A stretch of DNA of 64,000 bases from Streptomyces longhuiensis (GTDB taxonomy: Bacteria > Actinomycetota > Actinomycetes > Streptomycetales > Streptomycetaceae): NCBI RefSeq assembly GCF_020616555.1, contig NZ_CP085173.1:5224001-5288000 (forward strand), read 5' to 3'. Below the pieces are notes generated by a model, which was not told the DNA's origin, ran no database searches, and saw only the letters and a list, made by a program, of their open reading frames with translations. The position numbers and the translations under genes were made by a program. This document shows, one piece after another, positions 1 to 8,412 of the stretch (position 1 is the stretch's first letter; every line of letters starts with the position of its first letter).

Positions 1-112
1 CGGCGTCGCCACGATCGTGGACCGCGCCACCGGTGCCGCCGAGAAGATCACCGAGGGCGCCGGGGTCCCGTACCTGTTCGCCTTCGGCAAGGACGAACTG
101 GGCCTCGACTGA
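1..112 (+). CDS. pyrE: Orotate phosphoribosyltransferase, C-terminal end (partial)
   Basis: The last 36 codons of a gene that begins before the window; the frame starts at base 2 and stops with TGA at 110-112. The visible tail contains GVATIVDRATGAA and ends in FAFGKDELGLD. This resembles the last strand and helix of type I phosphoribosyltransferases, in particular actinobacterial orotate phosphoribosyltransferase, which makes OMP from orotate and PRPP. Lying just upstream of fba fits the order I recall from Streptomyces chromosomes. Only a fragment is visible, so the identification rests on the tail and the neighbour. Confidence 0.65.
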   Translation, partial: GVATIVDRATGAAEKITEGAGVPYLFAFGKDELGLD

Positions 113-184
113 GGCCGGTCGATAACGGGCCGGACCCAGTACGCGACCAGGACTGGAGCTGTCCGGCAAGTCTGGAAAGATGGG

Positions 185-202
185 GGCGACGATGACGTCG
201 CC
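185..202 (+). terminator. Short hairpin downstream of pyrE
   Basis: Perfect 7-bp arms, GGCGACG and CGTCGCC, with an ATGA loop, 73 bases after the pyrE stop and 78 before fba. There is no T-tract. It could be a weak terminator or part of the fba leader. Confidence 0.3.
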
Positions 203-279
203 ATCCGGGGCCGATCCAGACGAGAGGCCCCAGGTCAGGGTCTGACAGCACACACCCGCACATCCCAAGGAGCGGACAC

Positions 280-1311
280 ATGCCCATCGCAACCCCCGAG
301 GTCTACGCCGAGATGCTGGACCGGGCGAAGGCCGGCAAGTTCGCCTACCCGGCCATCAACGTCACCTCCTCGCAGACCCTGAACGCTGCGCTGCGCGGCT
401 TCGCGGAGGCCGAGAGCGACGGCATCATCCAGATCTCCACCGGTGGTGCGGAGTTCCTGGGCGGCCAGTACAACAAGGACATGGTGACGGGCGCCGTGGC
501 CCTCGCCGAGTACGCGCACATCATCGCCGAGAAGTACGACGTCACCGTCGCGCTGCACACCGACCACTGCCCCAAGGGCAAGCTGGACGGCTACGTACGC
601 CCGCTGCTCGACATCTCCGCCGAGCGCGTCAAGGCCGGCCGCAACCCGCTGTTCCAGTCCCACATGTGGGACGGCTCCGCGGAGACCCTCGCCGACAACC
701 TGGCCATCGGCCAGGAGCTGCTCGCGAAGGCCGCCGCCGCGAAGATCATCCTCGAGGTCGAGATCACCCCGACCGGTGGCGAGGAGGACGGCGTCAGCCA
801 CGAGATCAACGACGAGCTGTACACGACCGTCGACGACGCGATCCGCACCGCCGAGGCCCTGGGCCTGGGCGAGAAGGGCCGCTACCTGCTCGCCGCGTCC
901 TTCGGCAACGTGCACGGCGTGTACAAGCCGGGCAACGTCGTCCTGCGTCCGGAGCTCCTCAAGGACCTCCAGGAGGGCGTCGGCGCCAAGTTCGGCAAGA
1001 CCGCCGGGTCGCAGCCGTTCGACTTCGTCTTCCACGGCGGCTCCGGCTCCACCGAGCAGGAGATCGCGACGGCGCTGGAGAACGGCGTCGTGAAGATGAA
1101 CCTCGACACCGACACGCAGTACGCCTTCACGCGTCCGGTCGCGGACCACATGTTCCGCAACTACGACGGCGTCCTGAAGGTCGACGGCGAGGTCGGCGTG
1201 AAGTCGCAGTACGACCCGCGCACCTGGGGCAAGTCCGCCGAGGCGGGCATGGCCAAGCGCGTCTCCGAGGCCTGCGCGAACCTGCGCTCCACGGGCACGA
1301 AGCTCAAGTAG
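280..1311 (+). CDS. fba: Class II fructose-bisphosphate aldolase
   Basis: A 343-residue protein that reversibly splits fructose 1,6-bisphosphate into dihydroxyacetone phosphate and glyceraldehyde 3-phosphate in glycolysis and gluconeogenesis, in the cytoplasm. The N-terminal half has YPAINVTSSQTLNAALRGFA and the zinc-binding motif HTDHCPK near residue 89. Later come a second metal-ligand region (FGNVHGVYKPGN), the phosphate-binding FHGGSGST and the loop MNLDTDTQYAF, all typical of the class II (Zn-dependent) family, as is the length. An AAGGAG ribosome binding site lies 7 bases before the ATG. A strong hairpin follows at 1332-1364, so the gene looks monocistronic. Confidence 0.96.
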   Translation: MPIATPEVYAEMLDRAKAGKFAYPAINVTSSQTLNAALRGFAEAESDGIIQISTGGAEFLGGQYNKDMVTGAVALAEYAHIIAEKYDVTVALHTDHCPKGKLDGYVRPLLDISAERVKAGRNPLFQSHMWDGSAETLADNLAIGQELLAKAAAAKIILEVEITPTGGEEDGVSHEINDELYTTVDDAIRTAEALGLGEKGRYLLAASFGNVHGVYKPGNVVLRPELLKDLQEGVGAKFGKTAGSQPFDFVFHGGSGSTEQEIATALENGVVKMNLDTDTQYAFTRPVADHMFRNYDGVLKVDGEVGVKSQYDPRTWGKSAEAGMAKRVSEACANLRSTGTKLK

Positions 1312-1331
1312 GCATTCGCGAACGACGCCGG

Positions 1332-1364
1332 GGCCCGGCACTCCTCTTCCTGGGGTGCCGGGCC
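1332..1364 (+). terminator. Hairpin terminator after fba
   Basis: A 13-bp stem (left arm from GGCCCGGCACTCC, right arm ending GTGCCGGGCC) with one T-G wobble and the loop TCTTCCT, starting 21 bases after the fba stop. There is no long T-tract, as is usual in Streptomyces. It ends 26 bases before the next start codon. Confidence 0.6.
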
Positions 1365-1390
1365 TCCGGCGTGCCCGGAGGGAGATGACT

Positions 1391-2587
1391 GTGCGCTACG
1401 ACTTCGACACCCCGGTCGACCGGCGCGGCACCTGGTGCGTCCAGTGGGACGGGGTCGCGGACCGGTTCGCGGTGCCCGATCTGCTGCCGTTCACCATTTC
1501 CGACATGGACTTCGCCTGCGCCCCCGAGGTCCTCGCGGCGCTCGGGTCCCGGCTCGCGCACGGCGTGTTCGGGTACACGGACTGGCGACACGACGACTTC
1601 CGCGGCGCCGTACGCGACTGGTTCGCGACCCGGTACGGCACCGAGGTCGACGTCGACCGGCTCGTGTACGCCCCGTCCGTGCTCAACCAGATCTCCCAGC
1701 TCCTGCGCATGTGGACGCGGCCCGGCGACGGCGTCGTCGTGCACACCCCCACCTACGACGGGTTCCGCAAGGCGGTCACCGGCCTCGGCCGTGAGATGCG
1801 CACCGCCGGTGTCGACGACTGGGCGGGCCTGGAGCGGGAGCTGGCGCGGCCCGACAGCCGGGTCCTGATCCTGTGCTCGCCGCACAACCCCACGGGCAAG
1901 GTGTGGACGGACGCCGAACTGACCCGGATCGCGGACCTCGCCCGGCGCCACGACGTCGCCGTCGTCAGCGACGAGATCCACGCCGACCTCACGCACGCCG
2001 GCCATGTCCACCGCCCGTGGACGCCGTACGGCGCCGGCCTGCGCTGGGCGCTCGTCACCTCCGCCACCAAGGCCTTCAACTTCCCTGCCCTGAGCGGGAG
2101 TTACGGATTCGTCGACGATCCGGACGACCATGCCGAGTTCGTGCGGCGCATGGACACCGGGGAGGGCCTCGCCTCGCCCGCCGTGCTCTCGCTGACCGCG
2201 CACATCGCCGCGTACCGCGAGGGCGGGGCGTGGCTGGACGACGTGCGGGAGTACACGCGGGGGAACCTGGTGATGCTCGCGGAGCGGCTCGGCGCCGCGT
2301 TCCCCGAGCTCGGGTGGCGGCCGCCGCAGGCCGGCTATCTCGCCTGGATCGATCTGCGTCCCCTCGGCATCGACGACGACGCGCTCCAGCGGGAGCTCGT
2401 CGAGCGGGAGCGGGTGGCGATCATGCCGGGCGGCACCTACGGGGCACCCGGATTCCTCCGGCTGAACGTCGGCTGCCCGCGCTCCAAGGCCGAGGCGGGC
2501 GCGGACGCGCTGGTACGGGCGCTGGGCAGGTTCGCGATCACCGGCATGGAACGCACCGCCGGTCATGGCGCAGACTGGAACCCATGA
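1391..2587 (+). CDS. MalY/PatB-family PLP-dependent aminotransferase or C-S lyase
   Basis: About 398 residues of the fold-type I PLP superfamily. The start YDFDTPVDRRGTWCVQWD matches the MalY/PatB cystathionine beta-lyase-like branch. SPHNPTGKVW is the aminotransferase class I motif. SDEIHADL carries the Asp that binds the PLP pyridine nitrogen, and TSATKAFNFP contains the Schiff-base Lys. The family includes cystathionine beta-lyases and aminotransferases, so the substrate cannot be set from sequence. The GTG at 1391 is preferred because GGAGG lies 9 bases upstream; the ATG at 1385 would sit almost on that site. The stop overlaps the next ATG (ATGA), which implies translational coupling with the DUF3151 gene. 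Confidence 0.85.
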   Translation: MRYDFDTPVDRRGTWCVQWDGVADRFAVPDLLPFTISDMDFACAPEVLAALGSRLAHGVFGYTDWRHDDFRGAVRDWFATRYGTEVDVDRLVYAPSVLNQISQLLRMWTRPGDGVVVHTPTYDGFRKAVTGLGREMRTAGVDDWAGLERELARPDSRVLILCSPHNPTGKVWTDAELTRIADLARRHDVAVVSDEIHADLTHAGHVHRPWTPYGAGLRWALVTSATKAFNFPALSGSYGFVDDPDDHAEFVRRMDTGEGLASPAVLSLTAHIAAYREGGAWLDDVREYTRGNLVMLAERLGAAFPELGWRPPQAGYLAWIDLRPLGIDDDALQRELVERERVAIMPGGTYGAPGFLRLNVGCPRSKAEAGADALVRALGRFAITGMERTAGHGADWNP

Positions 2588-2997
2588 GCCTTCACGAGAA
2601 CCTTCTCGGGGGACCGCCCCCGACCCAGCTGCCCGACGACCCGGAGCCGCGCGAGCTGCTCGCGAGCGGCACGGCGCCCGCCGATGTCGCCGCGAAGTAC
2701 CCGACCTCCTCCCTCGCCTGGGCGCGCCTCGCCGACGAGGCGTACGAGCGCGGCAGCGTCGTCGAGTCGTACGCGTACGCCCGTACCGGCTACCACCGGG
2801 GCCTGGACTCGCTGCGCCGCGCCGGCTGGAAGGGCCACGGGCCGGTGCCGTGGGAGCACGAGCCGAACCGCGGCTTCCTGCGCGCCCTGCACGCCCTCGC
2901 GCGCGCCGCGCAGTCCATCGGCGAGCAGGGGGAGTACGAGCGCTGCGCGCAGTTCCTCAAGGACTCCTCGCCCGCCGCTGCCCAGACCCTGGGCTAG
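2584..2997 (+). CDS. DUF3151 family protein
   Basis: A 137-residue soluble protein with no signal peptide or membrane segment, recognised as the actinobacterial DUF3151 family by the opening MSLHENLLGGPPPT and the core YAYARTGYHRGLDSLRRAGW. The remainder is mostly helical, with paired Ala/Arg-rich helices (FLRALHALARAAQSIGEQ) resembling a small TPR-like helical bundle. Its biochemical function is unknown. It overlaps the aminotransferase stop by 4 bases and is closed by a strong hairpin, so the two genes form an operon. Confidence 0.88.
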   Translation: MSLHENLLGGPPPTQLPDDPEPRELLASGTAPADVAAKYPTSSLAWARLADEAYERGSVVESYAYARTGYHRGLDSLRRAGWKGHGPVPWEHEPNRGFLRALHALARAAQSIGEQGEYERCAQFLKDSSPAAAQTLG

Positions 2998-3014
2998 ATT
3001 TCCGCACTTCAGCA

Positions 3015-3046
3015 GGCCCGCCCGTGGTGATGTGACCGGGCGGGCC
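3015..3046 (+). terminator. Terminator after the DUF3151 gene
   Basis: Perfect 10-bp arms, GGCCCGCCCG and CGGGCGGGCC, with a 12-base loop, starting 18 bases after the stop codon and followed by TTGCCGTTT. It separates the aminotransferase-DUF3151 pair from kynA. Confidence 0.7.
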
Positions 3047-3153
3047 TTGCCGTTTCGGGGGACGATTGCGGAGGATGCCCGTGGGGACCGGGGCCCCCGT
3101 GCCGGAATCGGCAGGGGCGGACCGCTACCCGGAGTACGTTCAAGGAGACAGCG

Positions 3154-3993
3154 ATGTCCCACGAGGCTCACGAGTCGAACGAGCCAGAGACGCCGTATCT
3201 CGACTTTGCGGGGACCACCCCTTACGAGGACTACGTCCAGGCCGACGTCCTCACCCACCTCCAGCACACCCGCTCCGACGACCCCGGAGAGATGGTCTTC
3301 CTGGTCACGACCCAGGTGATGGAGCTGTGGTTCACGGTCATCGTCCACGAGTGGGAGACCGCGTCGCGGGCCCTGCGCGGCGACGACGTGCCGACCGCGG
3401 TGGCCGCCCTGAAGCGCTCCGTGCGCGAGCTGGACGCGCTGAACGCGTCGTGGCGCCCGCTCGGCCAGCTGACCCCCGCGCAGTTCAACTCCTACCGGGC
3501 CGCTCTCGGCGAGGGCTCCGGCTTCCAGTCGGCGATGTACCGGCGCATGGAGTTCCTGCTCGGTGAGAAGTCCTCCTCCATGCTCGTCCCGCACCGGGGC
3601 GCGCCGCGCGTGTACGCGGAGCTGGAGAAGGCGCTGGAGGAGCCGAGCCTGTACGACGAGGTGCTGCGGCTGCTTGCCCGCCGCGGCCACGCCGTCCCCG
3701 AGGCCGTGCTCAAGCGGGACGTGGCGCAGAGGTACGTGCCGTCCCCCGAGGTCGAGGCCGTGTGGACCGCGCTGTACGCCGGTGACGAGGGCGACGAGCT
3801 CGCCCGCCTCGGCGAGGCCCTCACCGACGTCGCCGAGCTGGTGTGGCGATGGCGCAACGACCATCTGGTGGCGACCCGCAGGGCGATGGGCGCCAAGACG
3901 GGCACGGGCGGCTCCGCGGGCGTGGCCTGGCTGGAGAAGCGCGCGCAGAAGAACGTGTTCCCCGAGCTGTGGACAGCGAGGTCCCATGTCTGA
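3154..3993 (+). CDS. kynA: Tryptophan 2,3-dioxygenase
   Basis: A 279-residue haem enzyme that opens the indole ring of L-tryptophan to N-formyl-kynurenine, the first step of the kynurenine pathway. Family signatures are TTQVMELWFTVIVHEW near residue 50, RPLGQLTPAQFNSYRAALG (substrate loop), SGFQSAMYRRMEFLLG, and the C-terminal WRWRNDHLVATRRAMG, whose His is the proximal haem ligand, followed by KTGTGGSAGVAWL. The length matches bacterial enzymes. AAGGAG lies 7 bases before the ATG. The 3' end overlaps kynU by 8 bases, so the two are translated together. Confidence 0.95.
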   Translation: MSHEAHESNEPETPYLDFAGTTPYEDYVQADVLTHLQHTRSDDPGEMVFLVTTQVMELWFTVIVHEWETASRALRGDDVPTAVAALKRSVRELDALNASWRPLGQLTPAQFNSYRAALGEGSGFQSAMYRRMEFLLGEKSSSMLVPHRGAPRVYAELEKALEEPSLYDEVLRLLARRGHAVPEAVLKRDVAQRYVPSPEVEAVWTALYAGDEGDELARLGEALTDVAELVWRWRNDHLVATRRAMGAKTGTGGSAGVAWLEKRAQKNVFPELWTARSHV

Positions 3994-5215
3994 CGTGACC
4001 GCTACCGACGTGACCGCCCTGGCCGCGAAGGCCCTGGAGCTGGATGCCGCCGACGAGCTGGGCAAGCTGCGCGAGCGGTTCGTCCTGGACGACGCCGGCG
4101 ACACCGTGTACCTCGACGGCAACTCGCTCGGCGCGCTCCCCGCGCATGTGCCGGGGCGCGTCGAGGACGTCGTGCGCCGGCAGTGGGGCGAGCTGCGCAT
4201 CCGTTCCTGGACCGAGTCGGGCTGGTGGACGGCGCCCGAGCGGATCGGCGACCGGATCGCTCCCCTCGTCGGCGCCGCCGAGGGGCAGGTCGTCGTCGGC
4301 GACTCGACCAGCGTCAACGTGTTCAAGGCGCTGGTGGGCGCGGTGCGGCTGGCCGGTGAGGGGCGCGACGAGATCCTCGTCGACGCGACGACGTTCCCCA
4401 CCGACGGGTACATCGCCGAGTCCGCCGCCCGGATGACGGGCTGCACGCTGCGTCCGCTGACCCCCGCGGAGGTCCCGGGCGCGCTCGGCGACCGTACGGC
4501 CGCGGTGCTCCTCAACCACGTCGACTACCGCACGGGCCGCCTGCACGACCTGCCCGCGCTGACCGCCGCGGTGCGCCGCGCGGGCGCCGTGTCCGTCTGG
4601 GACCTGTGCCACAGCGCGGGCGCGCTGCCGGTCGGGCTCGACGCGCACGGGGTCGACCTCGCGGTCGGCTGCACGTACAAGTACCTGAACGGAGGTCCCG
4701 GTTCACCCGCGTACCTGTATGTGCGCAGTGATCTCCAGAGCCGGTTCGACTCGCCGCTGCCGGGGTGGAACTCGCACGCCGAGCCGTTCGGGATGCGGCC
4801 CTCGTACGAGGCCGGGAACGGGGCGGTGCGGGGCAGGGTCGGCACCCCCGACATCCTGTCCATGCTCGCCCTGGAGGCGGCGCTCGACGTCTGGGACGGG
4901 GTGCCGGTCGACGCGGTGCGCGCCAAGTCGCTCGCGCTGACGGACTTCTTCCTGGAGTGCGTCGAGGCGTACGTGCCCGCGGGGCGGGTCGAGTCGGTGA
5001 CGCCGGCGGCGCACGCCGAGCGCGGCAGCCAGGTGGCGCTGCGGTGTGCCGACGCGGGCGCGGTCATGAGCCGGCTGATCGCGGCGGGCGTCGTCGGTGA
5101 CTACCGCGCCCCTGACGTGCTGCGGTTCGGCTTCACCCCGCTGTACCTCGGGTTCGCCGAGGTGGAGCGGGCCGCGCGGGTCCTCGCGGATCAGCTGGCG
5201 GCCGCCGCGGCGTAG
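3986..5215 (+). CDS. kynU: Kynureninase
   Basis: A 409-residue PLP enzyme that cleaves kynurenine to anthranilate and alanine. It contains VYLDGNSLGALP near residue 40, the PLP-contacting WDLCHSAGALPV, and TYKYLNGGPGSPAYLYV with the Schiff-base Lys. It then has GTPDILSMLALEAALDV and the C-terminal DVLRFGFTPLYLGFAEV, all characteristic of the family. It overlaps kynA by 8 bases (ATG at 3986). With kynA it gives a route from tryptophan to anthranilate, which in streptomycetes can feed secondary metabolism or NAD-independent catabolism. It is convergent with a TetR gene 7 bases away, with no obvious terminator between them. Confidence 0.95.
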   Translation: MSDVTATDVTALAAKALELDAADELGKLRERFVLDDAGDTVYLDGNSLGALPAHVPGRVEDVVRRQWGELRIRSWTESGWWTAPERIGDRIAPLVGAAEGQVVVGDSTSVNVFKALVGAVRLAGEGRDEILVDATTFPTDGYIAESAARMTGCTLRPLTPAEVPGALGDRTAAVLLNHVDYRTGRLHDLPALTAAVRRAGAVSVWDLCHSAGALPVGLDAHGVDLAVGCTYKYLNGGPGSPAYLYVRSDLQSRFDSPLPGWNSHAEPFGMRPSYEAGNGAVRGRVGTPDILSMLALEAALDVWDGVPVDAVRAKSLALTDFFLECVEAYVPAGRVESVTPAAHAERGSQVALRCADAGAVMSRLIAAGVVGDYRAPDVLRFGFTPLYLGFAEVERAARVLADQLAAAAA

Positions 5216-5222
5216 AGGCGCC

Positions 5223-5873
5223 TCAGGCGGTGTAGACGCCCGCTTCCGCCGCCGCGACGGCGGCGTCGGCGGCCTGGTCCGCGTCGGCTTCGGTCGGCGC
5301 GGATCCGGCCGTCAGGAGCTGGTAGTAGAGGGGCGCGGACACGGCGCGCACGACGGCGGCCGGGTCCGTGCCGGGGCTCAACTCGCCGCGCCGCACGGCC
5401 TGTTCCACGCAGGGCGCCCACTCGGTGACCCGCACCTCGTAGAAGCGGCGCAGAGCCGCCGACGTCTTCTCGTCGCAGGTCGCGGCCGCGATGACGGCCC
5501 GGAACAGGGCGCCCTGGCGTGGATCGGCCAGCGTGCGCCGCACCAAGCGGGCGTTGGCCCGCAGGTCGCCGCGCAGGGTGCCGGTGTCGGTGCGCGGCAG
5601 CGACTGCTCGGCCATGTCGGCGAGGAGATCGGCGACGAGCCCCGTGACCGAGCCCCAGCGCCGGTACACCGTCGTCTTGCCGACCTCCGCGCGCCGTGCG
5701 ACGTCCGCCAGGTCGAGGTGGGCGAAGCCCTGTTCGGCGAGCACGTCACCGGCGGCGTCGAGGACGGCGGCGCGGACCCGTGCCGTGCGCCCGCCGGGAC
5801 GGACGGTGCCGGGCTCCGCCTGCGCGGTGCCGGGGTCCGAAGGGGCGGTCCCGGGCTCTGCTTGTTCGGGCAT
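5223..5873 (-). CDS. TetR family transcriptional regulator
   Basis: 216 residues. A low-complexity N-terminal tail with repeats of PGTAxxxPGT precedes a TetR helix-turn-helix at about residues 33-80 (VLDAAGDVLAEQGFAHLDL, then VGKTTVYRRWGS). A C-terminal ligand-binding domain of the TetR_C type follows (FRAVIAAATCDEKTSAALRRFYE). It is divergent from the HGGxW hydrolase and convergent with kynU. The inverted repeat at 5898-5913, just upstream of its start, is a likely own operator. By position it could control the hydrolase and itself. Its ligand is unknown; kynurenine or a tryptophan derivative is only a guess from context. Confidence 0.9.
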   Translation of the reverse strand: MPEQAEPGTAPSDPGTAQAEPGTVRPGGRTARVRAAVLDAAGDVLAEQGFAHLDLADVARRAEVGKTTVYRRWGSVTGLVADLLADMAEQSLPRTDTGTLRGDLRANARLVRRTLADPRQGALFRAVIAAATCDEKTSAALRRFYEVRVTEWAPCVEQAVRRGELSPGTDPAAVVRAVSAPLYYQLLTAGSAPTEADADQAADAAVAAAEAGVYTA

Positions 5874-5897
5874 ACGGTCAGGGTAACGGCACAGGGG

Positions 5898-5913
5898 AAC
5901 CGTTTATCCGGTT
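5898..5913. promoter_or_regulatory. Candidate TetR operator
   Basis: The inverted repeat AACCG-N6-CGGTT lies inside a longer imperfect symmetry bounded by GTAAC and GTTAC (5883-5915). It sits 25 bases upstream of the TetR start and 82 upstream of the hydrolase start, the expected position for autoregulation and control of the divergent gene. The call is based on symmetry alone. Confidence 0.5.
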
Positions 5914-5994
5914 ACGGTGTGTGTCCGCCCACGTCACCGGCCTGGTAGCGTCCGCATACTTTCCAATTCCGCCGTGACGCTGAGAGGTTGGAGC

Positions 5995-6867
5995 ATGCCG
6001 GACGACGCCGCCGCCCGCGACGAGGCCGAAGAGGCATCGGCCTTCTCGCACCCCGTGGTCCCGCCCGACGCCACCGCCGCGTACGGGGATCACCCGGACC
6101 AGGTCGTCGACTTCTACGCGCCCCGCGACGGAGCGGAATCCGCGCCGCTGGTGGTGGCCCTGCACGGCGGCGCGTGGCGCGCCCCCTACGACCGGCAGCA
6201 CCTGACGCCGTTCGCCGACTTCCTCGCCCGGCGCGGCTTCGCGGTCGCCAACGTCGAGTACCGGCGCGGGAGTTCACTGCCCCAGCAGGGCGGCACGGGG
6301 CCGGTGGCGGGGCGCTGGCCGGAGACGTTCGACGACATCGCCGCCGCCCTCGACGCCCTCCCCCGCCTCGTACGGGACGTGCTGCCGCAGGGGGACCAGC
6401 GGCGCACCGTCGTCGTGGGGCACTCGGCCGGCGGGCAGCTCGCCCTGTGGGCCGCCGCGCGGCATCTGCTGCCCGAGGACGCGCCCTGGCGCACCGCCGC
6501 CCCCGCACCGCTGCGCGGCGTCGTCGCGCTCGCCCCGATCGCCGACTTCGTGACGGCCCGCGACCTCGACGTCTGCTCGGGCGCGCCCGCCCAATTCCTG
6601 GGCGGCGAGGCCATGTTCGAGAAGCGGCTGTCGTACGCCGACCCCGCCGCGCTGCTGCCCACGGGCATCGCGACGACGCTGGTGCAGGGACGGGCCGACA
6701 CGACGGTGCCGTTCGCGGTCGCGGAGGCCTATGCGGACGCGGCGGCGAAGGCGGGCGAGGTCGTGGGGCTCACGCTCCTGGAGGACGTCGGCCACTTCCC
6801 GCTGATCGACCCCGCCGCGGACGCGTGCGCCGTGGTGGCGGAGGAGATCGCCCAGCTGGCGTGGTGA
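5995..6867 (+). CDS. Alpha/beta hydrolase, candidate kynurenine formamidase
   Basis: 290 residues of the alpha/beta-hydrolase fold. LHGGAWRAPYD holds the HGGxW oxyanion motif found in eukaryotic-type arylformamidases and related carboxylesterases. The nucleophile elbow is VGHSAGGQLAL (Ser). The acid is probably in QGRADTTVPF and the His in VGHFPLID. Bacterial kynurenine pathways need N-formyl-kynurenine hydrolysis between kynA and kynU, and no classic cyclase-type KynB is present here. This gene lies about 800 bases from kynU, beyond the TetR regulator, so it is a good candidate, though a generic esterase is possible. The ATG at 5995 is chosen because GAGAGGTTGGAG lies upstream. Confidence 0.75.
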   Translation: MPDDAAARDEAEEASAFSHPVVPPDATAAYGDHPDQVVDFYAPRDGAESAPLVVALHGGAWRAPYDRQHLTPFADFLARRGFAVANVEYRRGSSLPQQGGTGPVAGRWPETFDDIAAALDALPRLVRDVLPQGDQRRTVVVGHSAGGQLALWAAARHLLPEDAPWRTAAPAPLRGVVALAPIADFVTARDLDVCSGAPAQFLGGEAMFEKRLSYADPAALLPTGIATTLVQGRADTTVPFAVAEAYADAAAKAGEVVGLTLLEDVGHFPLIDPAADACAVVAEEIAQLAW

Positions 6868-6971
6868 CGCCGCCCAGCCCTGGCGGGAGCGTGTAGTACC
6901 TGCGACGGAGGGCCCAGGACCCTCCTCCCGTGGGACGCCTTCGGGGCGGGCCGCCGCCTACGGTGCTGTAC

Positions 6972-8336
6972 GTGACCGAGACCCAGACCCAGACCCAGAC
7001 GATGCCGACGGGGGCCAAGAGCCGCAGCCCCGAGTACCGTCTCGCCGCCGGCGCGCTGAGCGGCCTGCGGCAGGACCTGTTCAAGGATCCCTTCGCCTAC
7101 CGTCCGCTGCCGCCGTGGTCGCCGGACGGCCCGCTGATCGGGCGGCTGCCGGAGCGGGTGCGCCGCTACGCGGTGTGGACACCGCACGCCGTGGTCCTGG
7201 GCGCCGCCCTGTTCACGCTGCTGATCGCGTTCGCCGTCGGCGACTCGATGGGCGGCGACGTGATCCACGCGCTGTCCGGCTTCGTCCCGGCGCTCGCCGT
7301 GGCGATGACGCTGATCAGGCCGGTCGGGGCGTGGTGGATATCCCTCGTGTCGACGCCGTTCGTCGCGGTCATGGGAGGGGACGGGTTCGGCGCCCCGTGG
7401 GCGCCCGCCGGGTTCTTCGCGCACCTCGTCGTGATGACGGTGGTCGCGGCCAGGACCCGGCCCCGCACGGCGGCCTGGATGTGGGCGTGCACGGCCGCCT
7501 TCGGCTTCTTCGCGTCGGTCTTCTGGTACAGCCTGGACTCGGACACCGCCCCGATGCTCGTCGTCTCCGCGCTCACGCTCCTCGTCACCACGTCGGTGCA
7601 CATCAGGCGTGAGGCGAAGGTGGAGATGACCGCGCAGCGCCAGGTCACGGCGGTGGAGCGGGACAGGCGCACGCTCCTGGAGGAGCGCACGAACATCGCC
7701 CGCGAACTCCACGACGTGGTCGCGCACCACATGTCGGTCGTCGCGATCCAGGCCGAGGCCGCGCCCTACCGCGTGGAGAACCCGCCCCCGGAGCTGGAGC
7801 AGGCCTTCGTCACGATCCGCGAGAACGCGGTGGCGGCACTCACCGAGCTGCGCCGCGTCCTCGGCGTCGTACGGGTCGAGTCCGCCGAGTGGTCTGCGGC
7901 GCCCGACGCCCCGCAGCCGACGCTCGCCGACCTCGGCCGGCTCCTGGAGAACGTGCGGGAGGCCGGGCTCCGGGTCGGGCAGACGGTCACCGGCGCGGTC
8001 CGCGACCTGCCGCAGGGCGTCGAGCTGTCGGCGTACCGCATCGTGCAGGAGGCGCTGAGCAACGCGCTGCGGCACGCGCCCGGCGCCGAGGCGCGCGTCG
8101 AGGTGTCGTACGTCCTCGGGGGGCTGGGCCTGCGCATCGTGAACGGCCCGCCGACGGGTCTGGTCAAGCCCTCGCCGGGCGCGGGCCACGGGATCACGGG
8201 CATGCGGGAGCGCATCGCGATGCTGAGCGGCGAGATGACGGCGGGGCCCACGGCGGACGGCGGCTACGAGGTGGCGGCGTTCGTGCCGGTGGCCGCGCCG
8301 GAGCCGGAGGCGACGACGGAGACGGACCGGTCGTGA
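6972..8336 (+). CDS. NarL-type sensor histidine kinase
   Basis: About 454 residues. The N-terminal half has several membrane segments (for example VVLGAALFTLLIAFAVG, ALAVAMTLIRPVGAWWI and FGFFASVFWYSL). A HisKA_3 dimerisation domain contains the phospho-acceptor motif ERTNIARELHDVVAHHMSV. The HATPase has RIVQEALSNALRHAPGA (N box) and GHGITGMRERIAMLSG (G box). No extracellular sensor domain is evident, so the signal is probably sensed in or at the membrane. The start is uncertain: GTG 6972 or ATG 7002, neither with a strong ribosome site; between them a CAGACC-type repeat encodes (QT)n. The paired response regulator follows after the duplicated junction at 8343-8412. Confidence 0.88.
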   Translation: MTETQTQTQTMPTGAKSRSPEYRLAAGALSGLRQDLFKDPFAYRPLPPWSPDGPLIGRLPERVRRYAVWTPHAVVLGAALFTLLIAFAVGDSMGGDVIHALSGFVPALAVAMTLIRPVGAWWISLVSTPFVAVMGGDGFGAPWAPAGFFAHLVVMTVVAARTRPRTAAWMWACTAAFGFFASVFWYSLDSDTAPMLVVSALTLLVTTSVHIRREAKVEMTAQRQVTAVERDRRTLLEERTNIARELHDVVAHHMSVVAIQAEAAPYRVENPPPELEQAFVTIRENAVAALTELRRVLGVVRVESAEWSAAPDAPQPTLADLGRLLENVREAGLRVGQTVTGAVRDLPQGVELSAYRIVQEALSNALRHAPGAEARVEVSYVLGGLGLRIVNGPPTGLVKPSPGAGHGITGMRERIAMLSGEMTAGPTADGGYEVAAFVPVAAPEPEATTETDRS

Positions 8337-8342
8337 GACGGC

Positions 8343-8412
8343 ATGACCATCCGCGTACTCGAACCGGGAGACCCGGCATGACCATCCGCGTACTCGAACC
8401 GGGAGACCCCGC
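8343..8412 (+). repeat. 35-bp perfect tandem duplication with two 12-codon ORFs
   Basis: Two near-identical 35-bp units (8343-8377 and 8378-8412) begin ATGACCATCCGCGTACTCG. Each opens a 12-codon ORF (MTIRVLEPGDPA) whose TGA overlaps the next ATG as ATGA, first at 8378 and then at the real response-regulator start at 8413. The regulator itself begins MTIRVLIADDQ, so the units are copies of its own initiation region plus GGGAG, a ribosome binding site. The result is three consecutive overlapping starts after the kinase stop. Confidence 0.95.

Noticed and set aside
235..1341. Long open frame on the minus strand opposite fba (368 codons)
   Set aside because: It mirrors the fba reading frame; high third-position GC removes stop codons from the opposite strand. 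The product is Val/Leu/Arg low-complexity with no domain.
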